Assembly (NCBI RefSeq): GCF_000425505.1
Contig: NZ_AUDO01000008.1
Span: 62,001-126,000, forward strand
Reading direction: 5' to 3'
Length of the DNA: 64,000 nucleotides
DNA from: Flavobacterium frigidarium DSM 17623
Lineage (GTDB): Bacteria > Bacteroidota > Bacteroidia > Flavobacteriales > Flavobacteriaceae
Program-made: the position numbers and the translations under genes
Notes under the pieces: model-generated
Told to the model about the DNA's origin: nothing
The model's input: the letters and a program-made list of their open reading frames with translations, nothing else
The model's database searches: none
Shown here: positions 15,365 through 24,153 of the stretch, piece after piece
How the letters are laid out: each line of letters begins with the position of its first letter
Numbering within the stretch: position 1 is the stretch's first letter

Positions 15365-15721
15365 ATGAAATCAATTCAAAAAGGTTTGATTACAATGCTG
15401 CTATTGTTGTCAGCCACGGCTATGCAAGCCCAAATCAAAAATGCAAAAACAGATACTGTAACTATTCTAGGTAATTGCGGTATGTGTCAAAAAACGATCG
15501 AGAAAGCTGGGAACATTAAAAATGTAGCTTTAGTAAACTGGAACAAGGATACTAGAGTAGCTTCAATAACATATGACGCTAATCAAACCAATCAAGACGA
15601 AATCTTAAAACGTATTGCATTAGCAGGTTACGATAGTGAAACAATTACTGCGCCAAACGCAGCATACAAAAAGCTTTCTCTATGTTGTCAATACGACAGA
15701 GAAGTAAAACAATCAAATTAA
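15365..15721 (+). CDS. Periplasmic heavy-metal-associated (HMA) domain protein
   Basis: 118 residues: signal peptide ending AMQAQ, then one ferredoxin-like HMA domain with the metal-binding loop GNCGMCQKTIEKA (CGMC) around residue 40. The C-terminus adds a CCQYDRE motif that could give extra metal ligands. Unlike cytosolic CopZ it is exported, so it likely binds Cu(I)/Ag(I) in the periplasm. It lies 38 bp upstream of the HMBD-DUF3347 gene on the same strand. Confidence 0.85.
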   Translation: MKSIQKGLITMLLLLSATAMQAQIKNAKTDTVTILGNCGMCQKTIEKAGNIKNVALVNWNKDTRVASITYDANQTNQDEILKRIALAGYDSETITAPNAAYKKLSLCCQYDREVKQSN

Positions 15722-15759
15722 TAAAAATCAAATAATCAATACATTAAAAACAATTCAAC

Positions 15760-16449
15760 ATGAAAAATTTAGTAAAATTAGGTCTCTTATCATTAGTGCT
15801 AACAATAGCATCTTGCAAAGACAACAAAGAAAATGCATCAGACGATAACAAAGAAATGGTTGCTGATAACGAGCTATATTCTTGCCAAATGCACCCAGAG
15901 GTAACGGGTAAAAAACGAGATACCTGCACAGAATGCGGCATGAAATTAACAGAAAAAGTAAGCGAGAGAGACGAAACTGTCTCTGTTCAGGAACTGGAAA
16001 TCGTAAAAAGTAAAGCGGATTTTTCTATTGATCTTATCTTAGATAAATACATTAATCTTAAGAATAAACTAGCGGCTGATGACAGTAAAGCGGCTGCTGC
16101 TGCAGGAATGGAATTAGAACGCGCCATAAAAGGAGCTAAATCTGATGTGATCGAAAAAGAATTGCAAAATCAATACACTACAATCACAAAGGCTGCAATT
16201 GAAGAAACAACTATCATAGCAACAAACTCAGGGAAAATTGCAGATCAAAGAAAGCAATTTGCGGCTTTAAGCCAAAACATGACGTATTTAATACAAATGT
16301 TTGATACCGATAAAAAGTTATACCAAGATTATTGCCCAATGTACAATCACGGTAAAAACGGATACTGGATTAGTGAAGTAAAAGATATTAAAAATCCTTA
16401 CTACGGAGCTGAGATGTTGACTTGCGGTGGAATAAGCAAAGAGTTGTAA
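15760..16449 (+). CDS. HMBD-DUF3347 lipoprotein
   Basis: 229 residues. Lipoprotein signal (TIASC, Cys20), then a heavy-metal-binding domain (YSCQMHPEV...TCTECGMKL, about residues 35-62), then a helical DUF3347 domain. That domain has the ending DYCPMYNHGKNGYWISEVKDIKNPYYG, with Cys, Met and His residues likely to bind copper. DUF3347 proteins accompany CusB-type efflux systems in Bacteroidota and are thought to hand metal to, or modulate, the pump. It directly precedes the RND pump gene. Confidence 0.88.
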   Translation: MKNLVKLGLLSLVLTIASCKDNKENASDDNKEMVADNELYSCQMHPEVTGKKRDTCTECGMKLTEKVSERDETVSVQELEIVKSKADFSIDLILDKYINLKNKLAADDSKAAAAAGMELERAIKGAKSDVIEKELQNQYTTITKAAIEETTIIATNSGKIADQRKQFAALSQNMTYLIQMFDTDKKLYQDYCPMYNHGKNGYWISEVKDIKNPYYGAEMLTCGGISKEL

Positions 16450-16510
16450 TAACAAACACAATGTCCTCTAATCTTTTGACAACAGTAATTTTGTCTAACA
16501 CCTTCTGGTT

Positions 16511-17791
16511 ATGGTTGAAAAATTAATATCCTTTTCTTTAAAAAACCGTGCGGTTGTGCTGCTCGTTTCGCTCTTTCTTTTTGGATGGGGAATTTATAGT
16601 GTGCAACAAAATCCCATTGATGCAATCCCTGATTTGTCTGATAATCAGGTGATTGTTTTCACGGAGTGGATGGGTAGAAGTCCGCAGGTAATTGAAGATC
16701 AAGTAACCTATCCTCTGGTTTCCAACCTGCAAGGAATTCCGAAAATCAAAAACATTCGCGCCTCTTCTATGTTCGGGATGAGTTTTGTTTACATCATTTT
16801 TGACGATGAGGTAGATCCCTATTGGGCAAGAACCCGAGTTCTAGAACGCTTGAATTTTGCTCAACGCTTACTGCCAGAAAATGTCACACCTACACTTGGG
16901 CCTGATGGTACCGGTGTTGGTCATGTTTTTTGGTACCACTTAAAAACCGATAAAATGGATCTTGGGGAACAGCGGGCTTTGCAAGATTGGTACGTAAAAT
17001 TTGCTTTGCAAACGGTTCCCGGTGTTGCTGAGGTAGCCTCTTTTGGTGGTTTTGAAAAACAATATCAATTGGTATTAGATCCTCTCAAAATGCAATATTA
17101 CAATGTAAGTATGACCGAGGTAATGAAAGCGGTCAAAACGAGTAACAACGATGTCGGAGGTCGAAAATTCGAAATGAGTGACCGCTCGTATGTTGTGAGA
17201 GGACTAGGGTATATCAAAGACATTAAAGACGTCGAAGGTATCGCTATTAAAAATTACAATTCGGTTCCTGTGAAGGTGAGCGATGTAGGATCGGTGCAAA
17301 TGGGTGGTGATTTGCGTTTGGGTGTATTTGATGCAAACGGTGAAGGCGAAGTGGTAGGTGGTATCGTAGTGATGCGCTATGGCGAAAACGCCGACAAAGT
17401 TATTGCTGCGGTTAAAGAAAAAATGAAAGAAGTTCAAAAAGGCTTGCCTGATGGAGTGACTTTCGAAACCTCTTACGATCGTTCGGATCTAATTGCCAAA
17501 GCTGTCGAATCAATCAAAGGAACGCTTATCGAAGAAATGATTGCTGTTTCGGTGGTTATTTTACTCTTTCTTTTTCATTGGCGAAGCGCCTTGATTATTT
17601 TAATACAGTTGCCAATTTCGGTCGCAATAGGATTTATTTTATTGCAAGCTTTTGGTATTTCGTCAAATATTATGTCCCTCACCGGAATCGCATTGGCAAT
17701 AGGTGTAGTTGTGGATGACGGAATAGTAATGGTCGAAAATGCTTATAGAAGCATATCCGAAAGGCAAGAAGAACTTGATAGTAATCCATAA
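16511..17791 (+). CDS. CusA-type RND pump, N-terminal part
   Basis: 426 residues: TM1 at the N-terminus (AVVLLVSLFLFGWGIYSVQ), porter subdomains PN1/PN2 with the DAIPDLSDNQVIVFTEW start typical of heavy-metal RND pumps, then TM2-TM4. TM4 carries the paired Asp of the proton relay (VVDDGIVM). Translation ends in the loop after TM4 because of the frame change. Alone it lacks TM5-TM12 and the second porter half, so it should not transport metal by itself. Confidence 0.8.
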   Translation: MVEKLISFSLKNRAVVLLVSLFLFGWGIYSVQQNPIDAIPDLSDNQVIVFTEWMGRSPQVIEDQVTYPLVSNLQGIPKIKNIRASSMFGMSFVYIIFDDEVDPYWARTRVLERLNFAQRLLPENVTPTLGPDGTGVGHVFWYHLKTDKMDLGEQRALQDWYVKFALQTVPGVAEVASFGGFEKQYQLVLDPLKMQYYNVSMTEVMKAVKTSNNDVGGRKFEMSDRSYVVRGLGYIKDIKDVEGIAIKNYNSVPVKVSDVGSVQMGGDLRLGVFDANGEGEVVGGIVVMRYGENADKVIAAVKEKMKEVQKGLPDGVTFETSYDRSDLIAKAVESIKGTLIEEMIAVSVVILLFLFHWRSALIILIQLPISVAIGFILLQAFGISSNIMSLTGIALAIGVVVDDGIVMVENAYRSISERQEELDSNP

Positions 17792-17798
17792 TTTGGCC

Positions 17799-19736
17799 AT
17801 GAAAAAATTATTCAAAAAAATATTTAAAAAAGAGCATGATCCGCTGTCTCACGAGGAGCGCATGAAACTCATCGAGGATTCCTCTAAGCTTGTAGGGCCA
17901 GGAGTTTTTTATTCGACCCTAATTGTGATTGCTTCTTTTTTACCGGTTTTCCTTTTAACAGGAATGGAAGGGAAATTATTCAGTCCGTTGGCTTGGACGA
18001 AATCATTTATATTAATAGTAGATGCAATTGTCGCGATTACATTAACTCCGGTATTAATTAGCTATTTGCTAAAAGGGAAATTACGACCAGAATCGAAGAA
18101 CCCGATTAATAGAAAATTAGAAACGCTTTATACTCCCATTTTGATTTTCTGCTTAAAATGGCGCAAATCAGTATTGGCTGTAAATGTTGTAGCCTTGCTT
18201 ATTGGTGGACTCATGTACACAAGATTAGGATCTGAGTTTATGCCAGCTCTTGATGAGGGTTCGATATTGTTTATGCCGGTTACTTTGCCCGATGTTTCTA
18301 ATTCTGAAATCAAAAGAATATTGCAAGTTCAGGATAAACTGATAAAATCAATTCCTGAGGTGACGCACGTTTTAGGAAAGGCAGGAAGAGCAAACACGGC
18401 GACAGATAATAGTCCGATTAGTATGATCGAAACCATTGTGTTGTTGAAGCCTCATAACGAATGGAGATCGGGTAAAACGAAGAGTGATATTGTAAGCGAG
18501 ATCAATAATAAACTGCAGATTCCTGGAGTGACTAACGGATTTACACAACCAATTATTAATAGAATCAACATGCTTTCTACGGGTATTCGAACAGATGTAG
18601 GGATAAAAATCTACGGTGCTAGTTTGGATACCATTGATGCGCTTTCGCAAAAAATAAAAAAGACATTAGAAGGCACAGAGGGAGTCAAGGATTTATTTGC
18701 AGAACCAATTACTGGTGGGAAGTATATTGATATTTCGGCAAAAAGAGACGTGATTGGACGCTACGGACTCACCGTTGACGATGTCAATAATGTGGTAGAA
18801 GCTGCCATTGGCGGAATGACATTAACGACAACTATTGAAGGGAGACAGCGTTTTTCTGTAAATGCACGCTACGCTCAAGAATATCGAAACAGCATTGACG
18901 GACTTAAAAAATTGCAGGTGCAAACTATGGATTTTGGTCCCATTCCTTTAGAAACAGTGGCTGATATTGCCATTAGTGACGGACCTCCGATGATTAATAG
19001 CGAAAACGCCATGTTGCGCGGAAGTGTTTTGTTTAATGTTCGTGATCGCGATTTAGGAAGTACTGTCGAAGACGCACAGAATAAATTGAATACCATGATG
19101 GCTAAAATGCCAAAAGGATATTACGTAGAATGGAGCGGACAATGGGAAAGTCAGATCCGAGCCAATAAAACACTATCGCTGATTTTGCCGATCGTTGTAA
19201 TTATCATTTTTATCATTTTGTACTTTACTTACAATTCGATGAAAGAAGCAATGATTACAATGATTACAGTTCCTTTTGCTTTGATTGGCGGAATATTCAT
19301 GGTGTATTTCTACGGTATTAATCTATCAGTAGCGGTGGCTGTTGGGTTTATTGCATTATTTGGTATGGCCATAGAAACGGCCATGCTAATGACAATATAC
19401 CTCAACGAAGCGATGACTAAAATGGTTGCAAAACACGGAAACACTGCCGAGACAATCAACGAAGATATTATCAGAGAATATGTCATCGAAGGTTCTGCTA
19501 AGAGATTGCGTCCTAAATTAATGACAGTTTTTGTAGCACTTTTTGGTTTGATTCCTATTCTTTGGTCTACAGGAACGGGCGCTGATGTGATGATTCCAAT
19601 CACGGTTCCATTAATTGGAGGAACGATTTCTTCAATTATTTATGTATTACTAGTAACACCTGTTGTTTTTGAAATGTCAAAATTACACGAACTAAAAACA
19701 AAAGGTAAAATAGATATTATCGATGCGAAACATTAA
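17799..19736 (+). CDS. CusA-type RND pump, C-terminal part
   Basis: About 645 residues from the ATG at 17799, eight bases after the stop of the N-terminal part; the same frame is open from 17739. It contains a Lys-rich cytosolic loop, TM5-TM6, the periplasmic porter half (GSEFMPALDEGSILFMPVTLP, and INMLSTGIRTDVGIKI with the Met residues used for Cu/Ag relay in CusA) and TM7-TM12. Its last codons overlap the TolC-type gene by 14 bp. The ATG gives a possible reinitiation site, so a two-chain pump cannot be excluded. Confidence 0.75.
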   Translation: MKKLFKKIFKKEHDPLSHEERMKLIEDSSKLVGPGVFYSTLIVIASFLPVFLLTGMEGKLFSPLAWTKSFILIVDAIVAITLTPVLISYLLKGKLRPESKNPINRKLETLYTPILIFCLKWRKSVLAVNVVALLIGGLMYTRLGSEFMPALDEGSILFMPVTLPDVSNSEIKRILQVQDKLIKSIPEVTHVLGKAGRANTATDNSPISMIETIVLLKPHNEWRSGKTKSDIVSEINNKLQIPGVTNGFTQPIINRINMLSTGIRTDVGIKIYGASLDTIDALSQKIKKTLEGTEGVKDLFAEPITGGKYIDISAKRDVIGRYGLTVDDVNNVVEAAIGGMTLTTTIEGRQRFSVNARYAQEYRNSIDGLKKLQVQTMDFGPIPLETVADIAISDGPPMINSENAMLRGSVLFNVRDRDLGSTVEDAQNKLNTMMAKMPKGYYVEWSGQWESQIRANKTLSLILPIVVIIIFIILYFTYNSMKEAMITMITVPFALIGGIFMVYFYGINLSVAVAVGFIALFGMAIETAMLMTIYLNEAMTKMVAKHGNTAETINEDIIREYVIEGSAKRLRPKLMTVFVALFGLIPILWSTGTGADVMIPITVPLIGGTISSIIYVLLVTPVVFEMSKLHELKTKGKIDIIDAKH

Positions 19737-20970
19737 ATTATATACGATAGTTTGCTTTTTAGTTTTTGGTTTAACCAATGGGCAAACACTTTCTGTTGAG
19801 GCAGTTTTAACGGCTATCAAAGAGAATAATCCGCAGTTAAAAATGTATGATGCCGAGATTCAAAGCATGGATGCCAATGCCAAAGGAGCTAAAAGTTGGA
19901 GCGCTCCTCAGGTATCAACAGGTTTTTTTATGACTCCTTATAATACTAAAATGTGGAAAGCTACAGATATGAGTACCGGAATGGGAGCCTATATGATTGG
20001 TGTGACACAGATGATTCCCAATGCTTCGAGACTCAAAGCCGATGCTGATTATATGTATGCCATGTCATCCGTGGAAACTGAAAATAAAAATTTCACGATC
20101 AATGAATTGAATGCGCTGGCAAAAACAAATTATTACGAGTGGATTGTTTTAGATAAAAAGCTAAAAATCACTAAGGACAATTTAAGCTTACTCGACTACA
20201 TGATTAAAAGTATCGAAGTCCGATTCAAGTACAACAAGGACAAGCTTTCTACTTATTACAAAGCCAAATCACAATATAGTGCACAGCAAAGTTTAATTGT
20301 TACGATGCAAAATGATTTGATTCAGAAAAAAGTAATGCTCAACACTTTGATGGCTCGTGATAAAAACAGCAATTTCGAAATAGATACAACCTACAGCGTC
20401 AAGAATTTTGACATGATGCCAATGGATAATTCCGCTTTGTCAGAAAGTAGAAGTGATGTAAAAGCTATTGATCGCACAATGGAATTAAACCAAATGAAAA
20501 TTGCGATCGAAAAATCAAAGTTACTACCGGAGTTTGGGGTAAAATATGATCACATGGTTCCGTTTGGGGATCGCTCACAACAATTTTCATTGATGGGAAT
20601 GGTGACTATCCCGATGCCATGGTCTACCAAAGGGAATAAGGCGGCGATTAATAGTATTCAAATTAAAAATGAAAGTTTGGAGTGGCAAAAACAGATGATT
20701 CTAAATGACGCTGCTGGTGCCATAAATGGAATGCAACAAGAGCTTGTGAATTTAAAAAAGCAGTTTGATATCGCTGAGAAAAGTATCATTCCCGCAATAA
20801 AACGCAATTATGACACTTCGGTTTTATCATGGCAAAACAATACAGGAGAATTATTTGAAGTTTTAGATGCTTGGGAAGCTTTGAATATGGCTCAAATAGA
20901 CAAACTAGATAAGTTACAGAATATATTCAAGACGCAAATTGCTATCGAAAAACAACTTGAAATAGAATAA
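19723..20970 (+). CDS. TolC-family outer-membrane efflux channel
   Basis: 415 residues with a signal peptide (IVCFLVFGLTNGQ). Typical TolC-like features follow: LSVEAVLTAIKENNPQLKMYDAEIQSM at the mature start, long amphipathic helices, a duplicated half starting near residue 230 (ESRSDVKAIDRTMELNQMKIAIEKSKLLPEFGV), and ELFEVLDAWEALNMAQIDKLD near the end. Many Met residues in the first half (MTPYNTKMWKATDMSTGMGAYM) fit a copper/silver route. It overlaps the pump gene by 14 bp and is 2 bp from the first adaptor, so it is part of the same operon. Confidence 0.92.
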   Translation: MRNIKLYTIVCFLVFGLTNGQTLSVEAVLTAIKENNPQLKMYDAEIQSMDANAKGAKSWSAPQVSTGFFMTPYNTKMWKATDMSTGMGAYMIGVTQMIPNASRLKADADYMYAMSSVETENKNFTINELNALAKTNYYEWIVLDKKLKITKDNLSLLDYMIKSIEVRFKYNKDKLSTYYKAKSQYSAQQSLIVTMQNDLIQKKVMLNTLMARDKNSNFEIDTTYSVKNFDMMPMDNSALSESRSDVKAIDRTMELNQMKIAIEKSKLLPEFGVKYDHMVPFGDRSQQFSLMGMVTIPMPWSTKGNKAAINSIQIKNESLEWQKQMILNDAAGAINGMQQELVNLKKQFDIAEKSIIPAIKRNYDTSVLSWQNNTGELFEVLDAWEALNMAQIDKLDKLQNIFKTQIAIEKQLEIE

Positions 20971-20972
20971 TT

Positions 20973-22214
20973 ATGAACAAATATTTAAAATTTAGTATCC
21001 TGTTTTTGACTGTTTTAGTGGTGGGACTTGTTGTTTATTATAAAACAGAATTGTTTCATAACACGGATGCGCATGCCGCAGCGGATGAGGTTTACACCTG
21101 TTCAATGCATCCTCAAATAATCAAGCACGAACCTGGAAGTTGTCCTATTTGCGGAATGGATTTAGTGAAAAAAGTCAGCGAAGAACAGCCTGAAGAAAGT
21201 CAAGACATTAGCTATTTATTGCAACGCACGGATGGTTTTGTAGTAGGTGAATTTGAAAACACAAGGTTAAAAGATACTGCCATTGGTAGCTTGGTTAATT
21301 TACCGGGAATGGTAACTTATGATCCTAATTCGTCAGTTACGATTTCGGCTCGAATTAGTGGCCGAATCGAAAGAATGTACGTGAATCGAAAGTTTCAGGC
21401 TGTGGCCAAAGGTCAAAAACTCTTTGATATTTACAGTCCAGAATTGGTGACTGAACAGCAAAATTTTATCTACCTCATCACTAATGATGCTGAAAATAAG
21501 ACTATCATTAATGCTATCAAGCAAAAGTTAGCGCTCTACGGAATGACTAAAGCACAAATCAATGCTTTGGCTGCAGCCAAAAAAGTAAATCCTATCATTA
21601 CTATTTACAGTCCCGCAAACGGAATTGTAGACGGAACAGAAAAGATGGATGCTAATGCCGAAGCAAAAATGCAAAGCATTAATACTGAGGTTTTAGGGAT
21701 CAAAGAAGGAGATTATATCACAAAGGATGTTACAATTTTCAGGTTGTTAAATACAGATAAAGTTTGGGGAGTTTTTAATATCATTCGGGGATATGCCAGT
21801 TTGGTGCAACTAAATCAGGCAATTGCGATTACCACAGAATTAGATGCTGAAGAAGTAATTCACGCCAAAGTGAATTTTATCGACACCCAATTAGACCCAA
21901 ACGAAAAGACCAATCGCATAAGAGTCTATCTTGATAATTCAAAATTGAAATTACCGGTAGGCTTGCGTTTGGAAGCAAAAGTCACGACAAATGCAACTGC
22001 TGGTTTGTGGTTGCAAAAAGAAGCTATTGTGAGTTTAGGTACTGATAAAGTCGCTTTTGTAAAAAAAGAAAAAGGCTATAGAGCTGTCAAAGTAAAAACG
22101 GGATTAGAAAGAGAGAATTTGGTGCAAATCTTAGAAGGGGTAACCATTGAAGATGTATTAGTATCAAATGCACAGTATTTAATAGATAGCGGAAGCTTTA
22201 TAAAAACAAAATAA
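20973..22214 (+). CDS. RND efflux periplasmic adaptor with N-terminal HMBD (CusB-like, 1)
   Basis: 413 residues. An N-terminal membrane anchor or uncleaved signal (FSILFLTVLVVGLVVYYKT) is followed by an HMBD (YTCSMHPQI...CPICGMDL, about residues 41-66). The membrane-fusion-protein body comes next: the lipoyl-like half motif PGMVTYDPNSSVTISARISGRIERMYVN, the helical hairpin, and the beta-barrel with GLRLEAKV. CusB-type adaptors bridge the pump and the TolC channel and deliver periplasmic metal. It starts 2 bp after the TolC-type gene, and a second adaptor follows 2 bp later. Confidence 0.92.
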   Translation: MNKYLKFSILFLTVLVVGLVVYYKTELFHNTDAHAAADEVYTCSMHPQIIKHEPGSCPICGMDLVKKVSEEQPEESQDISYLLQRTDGFVVGEFENTRLKDTAIGSLVNLPGMVTYDPNSSVTISARISGRIERMYVNRKFQAVAKGQKLFDIYSPELVTEQQNFIYLITNDAENKTIINAIKQKLALYGMTKAQINALAAAKKVNPIITIYSPANGIVDGTEKMDANAEAKMQSINTEVLGIKEGDYITKDVTIFRLLNTDKVWGVFNIIRGYASLVQLNQAIAITTELDAEEVIHAKVNFIDTQLDPNEKTNRIRVYLDNSKLKLPVGLRLEAKVTTNATAGLWLQKEAIVSLGTDKVAFVKKEKGYRAVKVKTGLERENLVQILEGVTIEDVLVSNAQYLIDSGSFIKTK

Positions 22215-22216
22215 AG

Positions 22217-23431
22217 ATGAAAAAGCTACATCAATTTGGGATGCTTATTTTAATGATTGCACTTCTGGTGAGTTGTAATTCTAAAAATGAAGAAAAACAT
22301 GCCGACCATAAGTATCAACAAAGTATCTATTACTCTTGTTCGATGGATCCCCAAATTAAAGAAGAAAATCCAGGAAAATGTCCCATTTGTCATATGGAGC
22401 TAACGCCCATGCAAAAGGACAACGGCGCTTATAACGAAATCACATTAAGCGATCAGCAAATAAAATTGGGAAACATTACTATGCAAAAAAGTAGTGCCTC
22501 TGAACAATCGAGTCAAGAAAATTTCACAGGAGTCTTAACGATAAATCAGTCTAATGTTAAGAGTATTTCGGCACGAGCTACGGGTCGTATAGAAAAATTG
22601 TACATTAAAACAGAAGGTGCTTCAATCAAAAATGGACAAGCGGTTTACCAAATTTACAGCGAGGACATTGCGATCGCAAAGCAAGATTATATTTCGGCTT
22701 ACAAGCAAATGGAGATTCCGGGAGATTTTGGTAAAAACGCCAAAAGCATGATGCAAGCGGCTAAGCAAAAACTATCTTTTTACGGACTCTCAAATGCGCA
22801 GATTGAAGCGATTAAAAGAGGCAAAGAAGTATCACCTTATACTACGTTTTATAGTAATTATAGTGGTACCGTTGCCGAAATCACAGCTACCGAAGGAAGC
22901 TATGTCATGGAGGGAGCGCCTGTTTTGAAAATCGGGAATCTGTCTACTTTATGGTTAGAAACGCAAGTGAATGTGAATTACGCCATGCAATTGCGAGTAG
23001 GGCAAACGGCTTTGATTTCGTTTGTAGATTTTCCGTCGAAGGAAATCACGGCAAAAGTATCGTTTATCAATCCTGAAATTAATGCAAGTTCGAGATTGTT
23101 GTTAATCCAAATGGAAGTGCCCAATACTAATTTAGCTTTAAAACCCGGAATGCAAGCCATTGTAAAATTGACCAAGTCAAATATTAAAGGAATTTTTATT
23201 CCTTCAGATGCAGTGATTAGAGACCAAAATGGTAGTTCGATTTGGGTCGAAAAAAGTAAAGGTGTATTCAAAAATATAAAGGTTACCTTGGGGACTGAAT
23301 CTAATGGAATGGTAGAACTTGTTTCAGATCTAGATGCTGATGCTAAAATAGTAATCACTGGAGCCTACGCTGTTAACAGTGAGTTTGAATTTCGAAAAGG
23401 AAATGACCCTATGGCCGGAATGAAAATGTAA
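22217..23431 (+). CDS. RND efflux periplasmic adaptor lipoprotein with HMBD (CusB-like, 2)
   Basis: 404 residues. Lipoprotein signal (IALLVSC, Cys20), HMBD (YYSCSMDPQI...CPICHMEL, about residues 36-62; note His in place of the usual Gly of CGM), then a CusB-type adaptor fold with VKSISARATGRIEKLYIKTEG, helical hairpin, TEGSYVMEGAPVLKIGNLSTLWLETQV and LKPGMQAIVKL. It ends in a Met-rich tail (MAGMKM). It differs in anchor and sequence from the adaptor encoded just upstream. A mixed adaptor ring or two alternative assemblies are both possible. Confidence 0.92.
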   Translation: MKKLHQFGMLILMIALLVSCNSKNEEKHADHKYQQSIYYSCSMDPQIKEENPGKCPICHMELTPMQKDNGAYNEITLSDQQIKLGNITMQKSSASEQSSQENFTGVLTINQSNVKSISARATGRIEKLYIKTEGASIKNGQAVYQIYSEDIAIAKQDYISAYKQMEIPGDFGKNAKSMMQAAKQKLSFYGLSNAQIEAIKRGKEVSPYTTFYSNYSGTVAEITATEGSYVMEGAPVLKIGNLSTLWLETQVNVNYAMQLRVGQTALISFVDFPSKEITAKVSFINPEINASSRLLLIQMEVPNTNLALKPGMQAIVKLTKSNIKGIFIPSDAVIRDQNGSSIWVEKSKGVFKNIKVTLGTESNGMVELVSDLDADAKIVITGAYAVNSEFEFRKGNDPMAGMKM

Positions 23432-23441
23432 AGTGGTTTGA

Positions 23442-23474
23442 TTCGAATGCAATATATTGATGAGGTTCGAATGC
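23442..23474. repeat. Pair of 9-bp direct repeats upstream of the HMA-AraC gene
   Basis: TTCGAATGC occurs at 23442-23450 and again at 23466-23474, a 24-bp period, within the 75 bp between the second adaptor and the AraC-type regulator. AraC proteins bind tandem direct repeats, so this could be an autoregulatory site. That is inference; two short copies could occur by chance. Confidence 0.35.
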
Positions 23475-23506
23475 TGTTTTTAATATAAAATAAACGCGTT
23501 GTTTTA

Positions 23507-24067
23507 ATGAAAGTATACATAAAAAATATGGTTTGCAATCGCTGCGAAATGGCAGTGACAAAGGCATTCGAAAATTTAAAACTGCCTTTAATAGCATTGG
23601 CTTTGGGAGAAGCTACTTTGTCAAGAACGCTTTCAAGTGGTGAGAAACAAGGTTTAGCTGCGGCATTGCATGCGCTTGGTTTCGAACTGCTAGAAGACAA
23701 AACAACACAAACAATCGAAAAGATTAAGAATAGAATCATTGATTTGGTACACCATCAAAATGACAAGTTAAAAGTAAATTTTTCTACTTATCTCTCGGGA
23801 GAATTAGGGCAGGATTATAGTGCTTTGAGTAAACTTTTCTCTGAGGTTGAAAGTATGACGATCGAGCATTATTTTATTGCTCAGAAAATAGAAAGAGCAA
23901 AAGAATTATTAGTTTATGATGAGTTGAGTTTAGGCCAAATAGCAGAACAATTAAACTATAGTAGCGTGGCACATTTGAGTAATCAGTTCAAAAAGGTAAC
24001 AGGTTTAACACCAACACATTTCAAAAAATTGAAAGATAAAGACCGCAAACAAATCGACGCTTTATAA
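23507..24067 (+). CDS. HMA-like domain fused to an AraC-type HTH regulator
   Basis: 186 residues, cytoplasmic. The N-terminus (about 1-65) has the shape of an HMA domain with MVCNRCEMAVTKAF, a CxxC loop preceded by Met as in copper chaperones, but a short, diverged second half. The C-terminus (about 85-180) is an AraC double helix-turn-helix: IERAKELLVYDELSLGQIAEQLNYSSVAHLSNQFKKVTGLTPTHFK. A metal-sensing transcription factor is the natural reading; metal sensing is inferred from the CxxC and the location between efflux and ATPase genes. Confidence 0.85.
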   Translation: MKVYIKNMVCNRCEMAVTKAFENLKLPLIALALGEATLSRTLSSGEKQGLAAALHALGFELLEDKTTQTIEKIKNRIIDLVHHQNDKLKVNFSTYLSGELGQDYSALSKLFSEVESMTIEHYFIAQKIERAKELLVYDELSLGQIAEQLNYSSVAHLSNQFKKVTGLTPTHFKKLKDKDRKQIDAL

Positions 24068-24153
24068 ATGATGCAAATGTCTTCCATAATTGTGTAATGA
24101 AGATGAGGTTTAGTATTCGGATCTTTGTATGATAATATTAAAAGAGCCACATT

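Larger units (their letters stand above)
16511..19736 (+). pseudogene. cusA: CusA/CzcA-family heavy-metal RND efflux pump, split by a one-base frameshift
   Basis: The two halves (16511-17791 and the frame ending at 19736) together give about 1,070 residues, the full length of a CusA-type inner-membrane proton/metal antiporter. The first frame runs through TM4 with VVDDGIVMVENAY and stops at 17789-17791. The second is shifted by +1 nt and continues through the cytosolic loop into TM5 (GPGVFYSTLIVIASFLPVFLLTGMEGKLFSP). Removing one C of the CC at 17786-17787 restores a continuous frame. The break lies in the variable cytosolic loop. All other family regions appear intact. It may be a recent mutation, a sequence error, or two separately translated halves. 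Confidence 0.8.

Noticed and set aside
17739..17801. Programmed -1 ribosomal frameshift in the CusA-type gene
   Set aside because: The downstream half is in the +1 frame relative to the first, so a -1 slip would give the wrong frame; a one-base change is simpler.
23365..23739. Minus-strand frame across the adaptor/AraC junction
   Set aside because: Overlaps two well-supported plus-strand genes and shows no domain.
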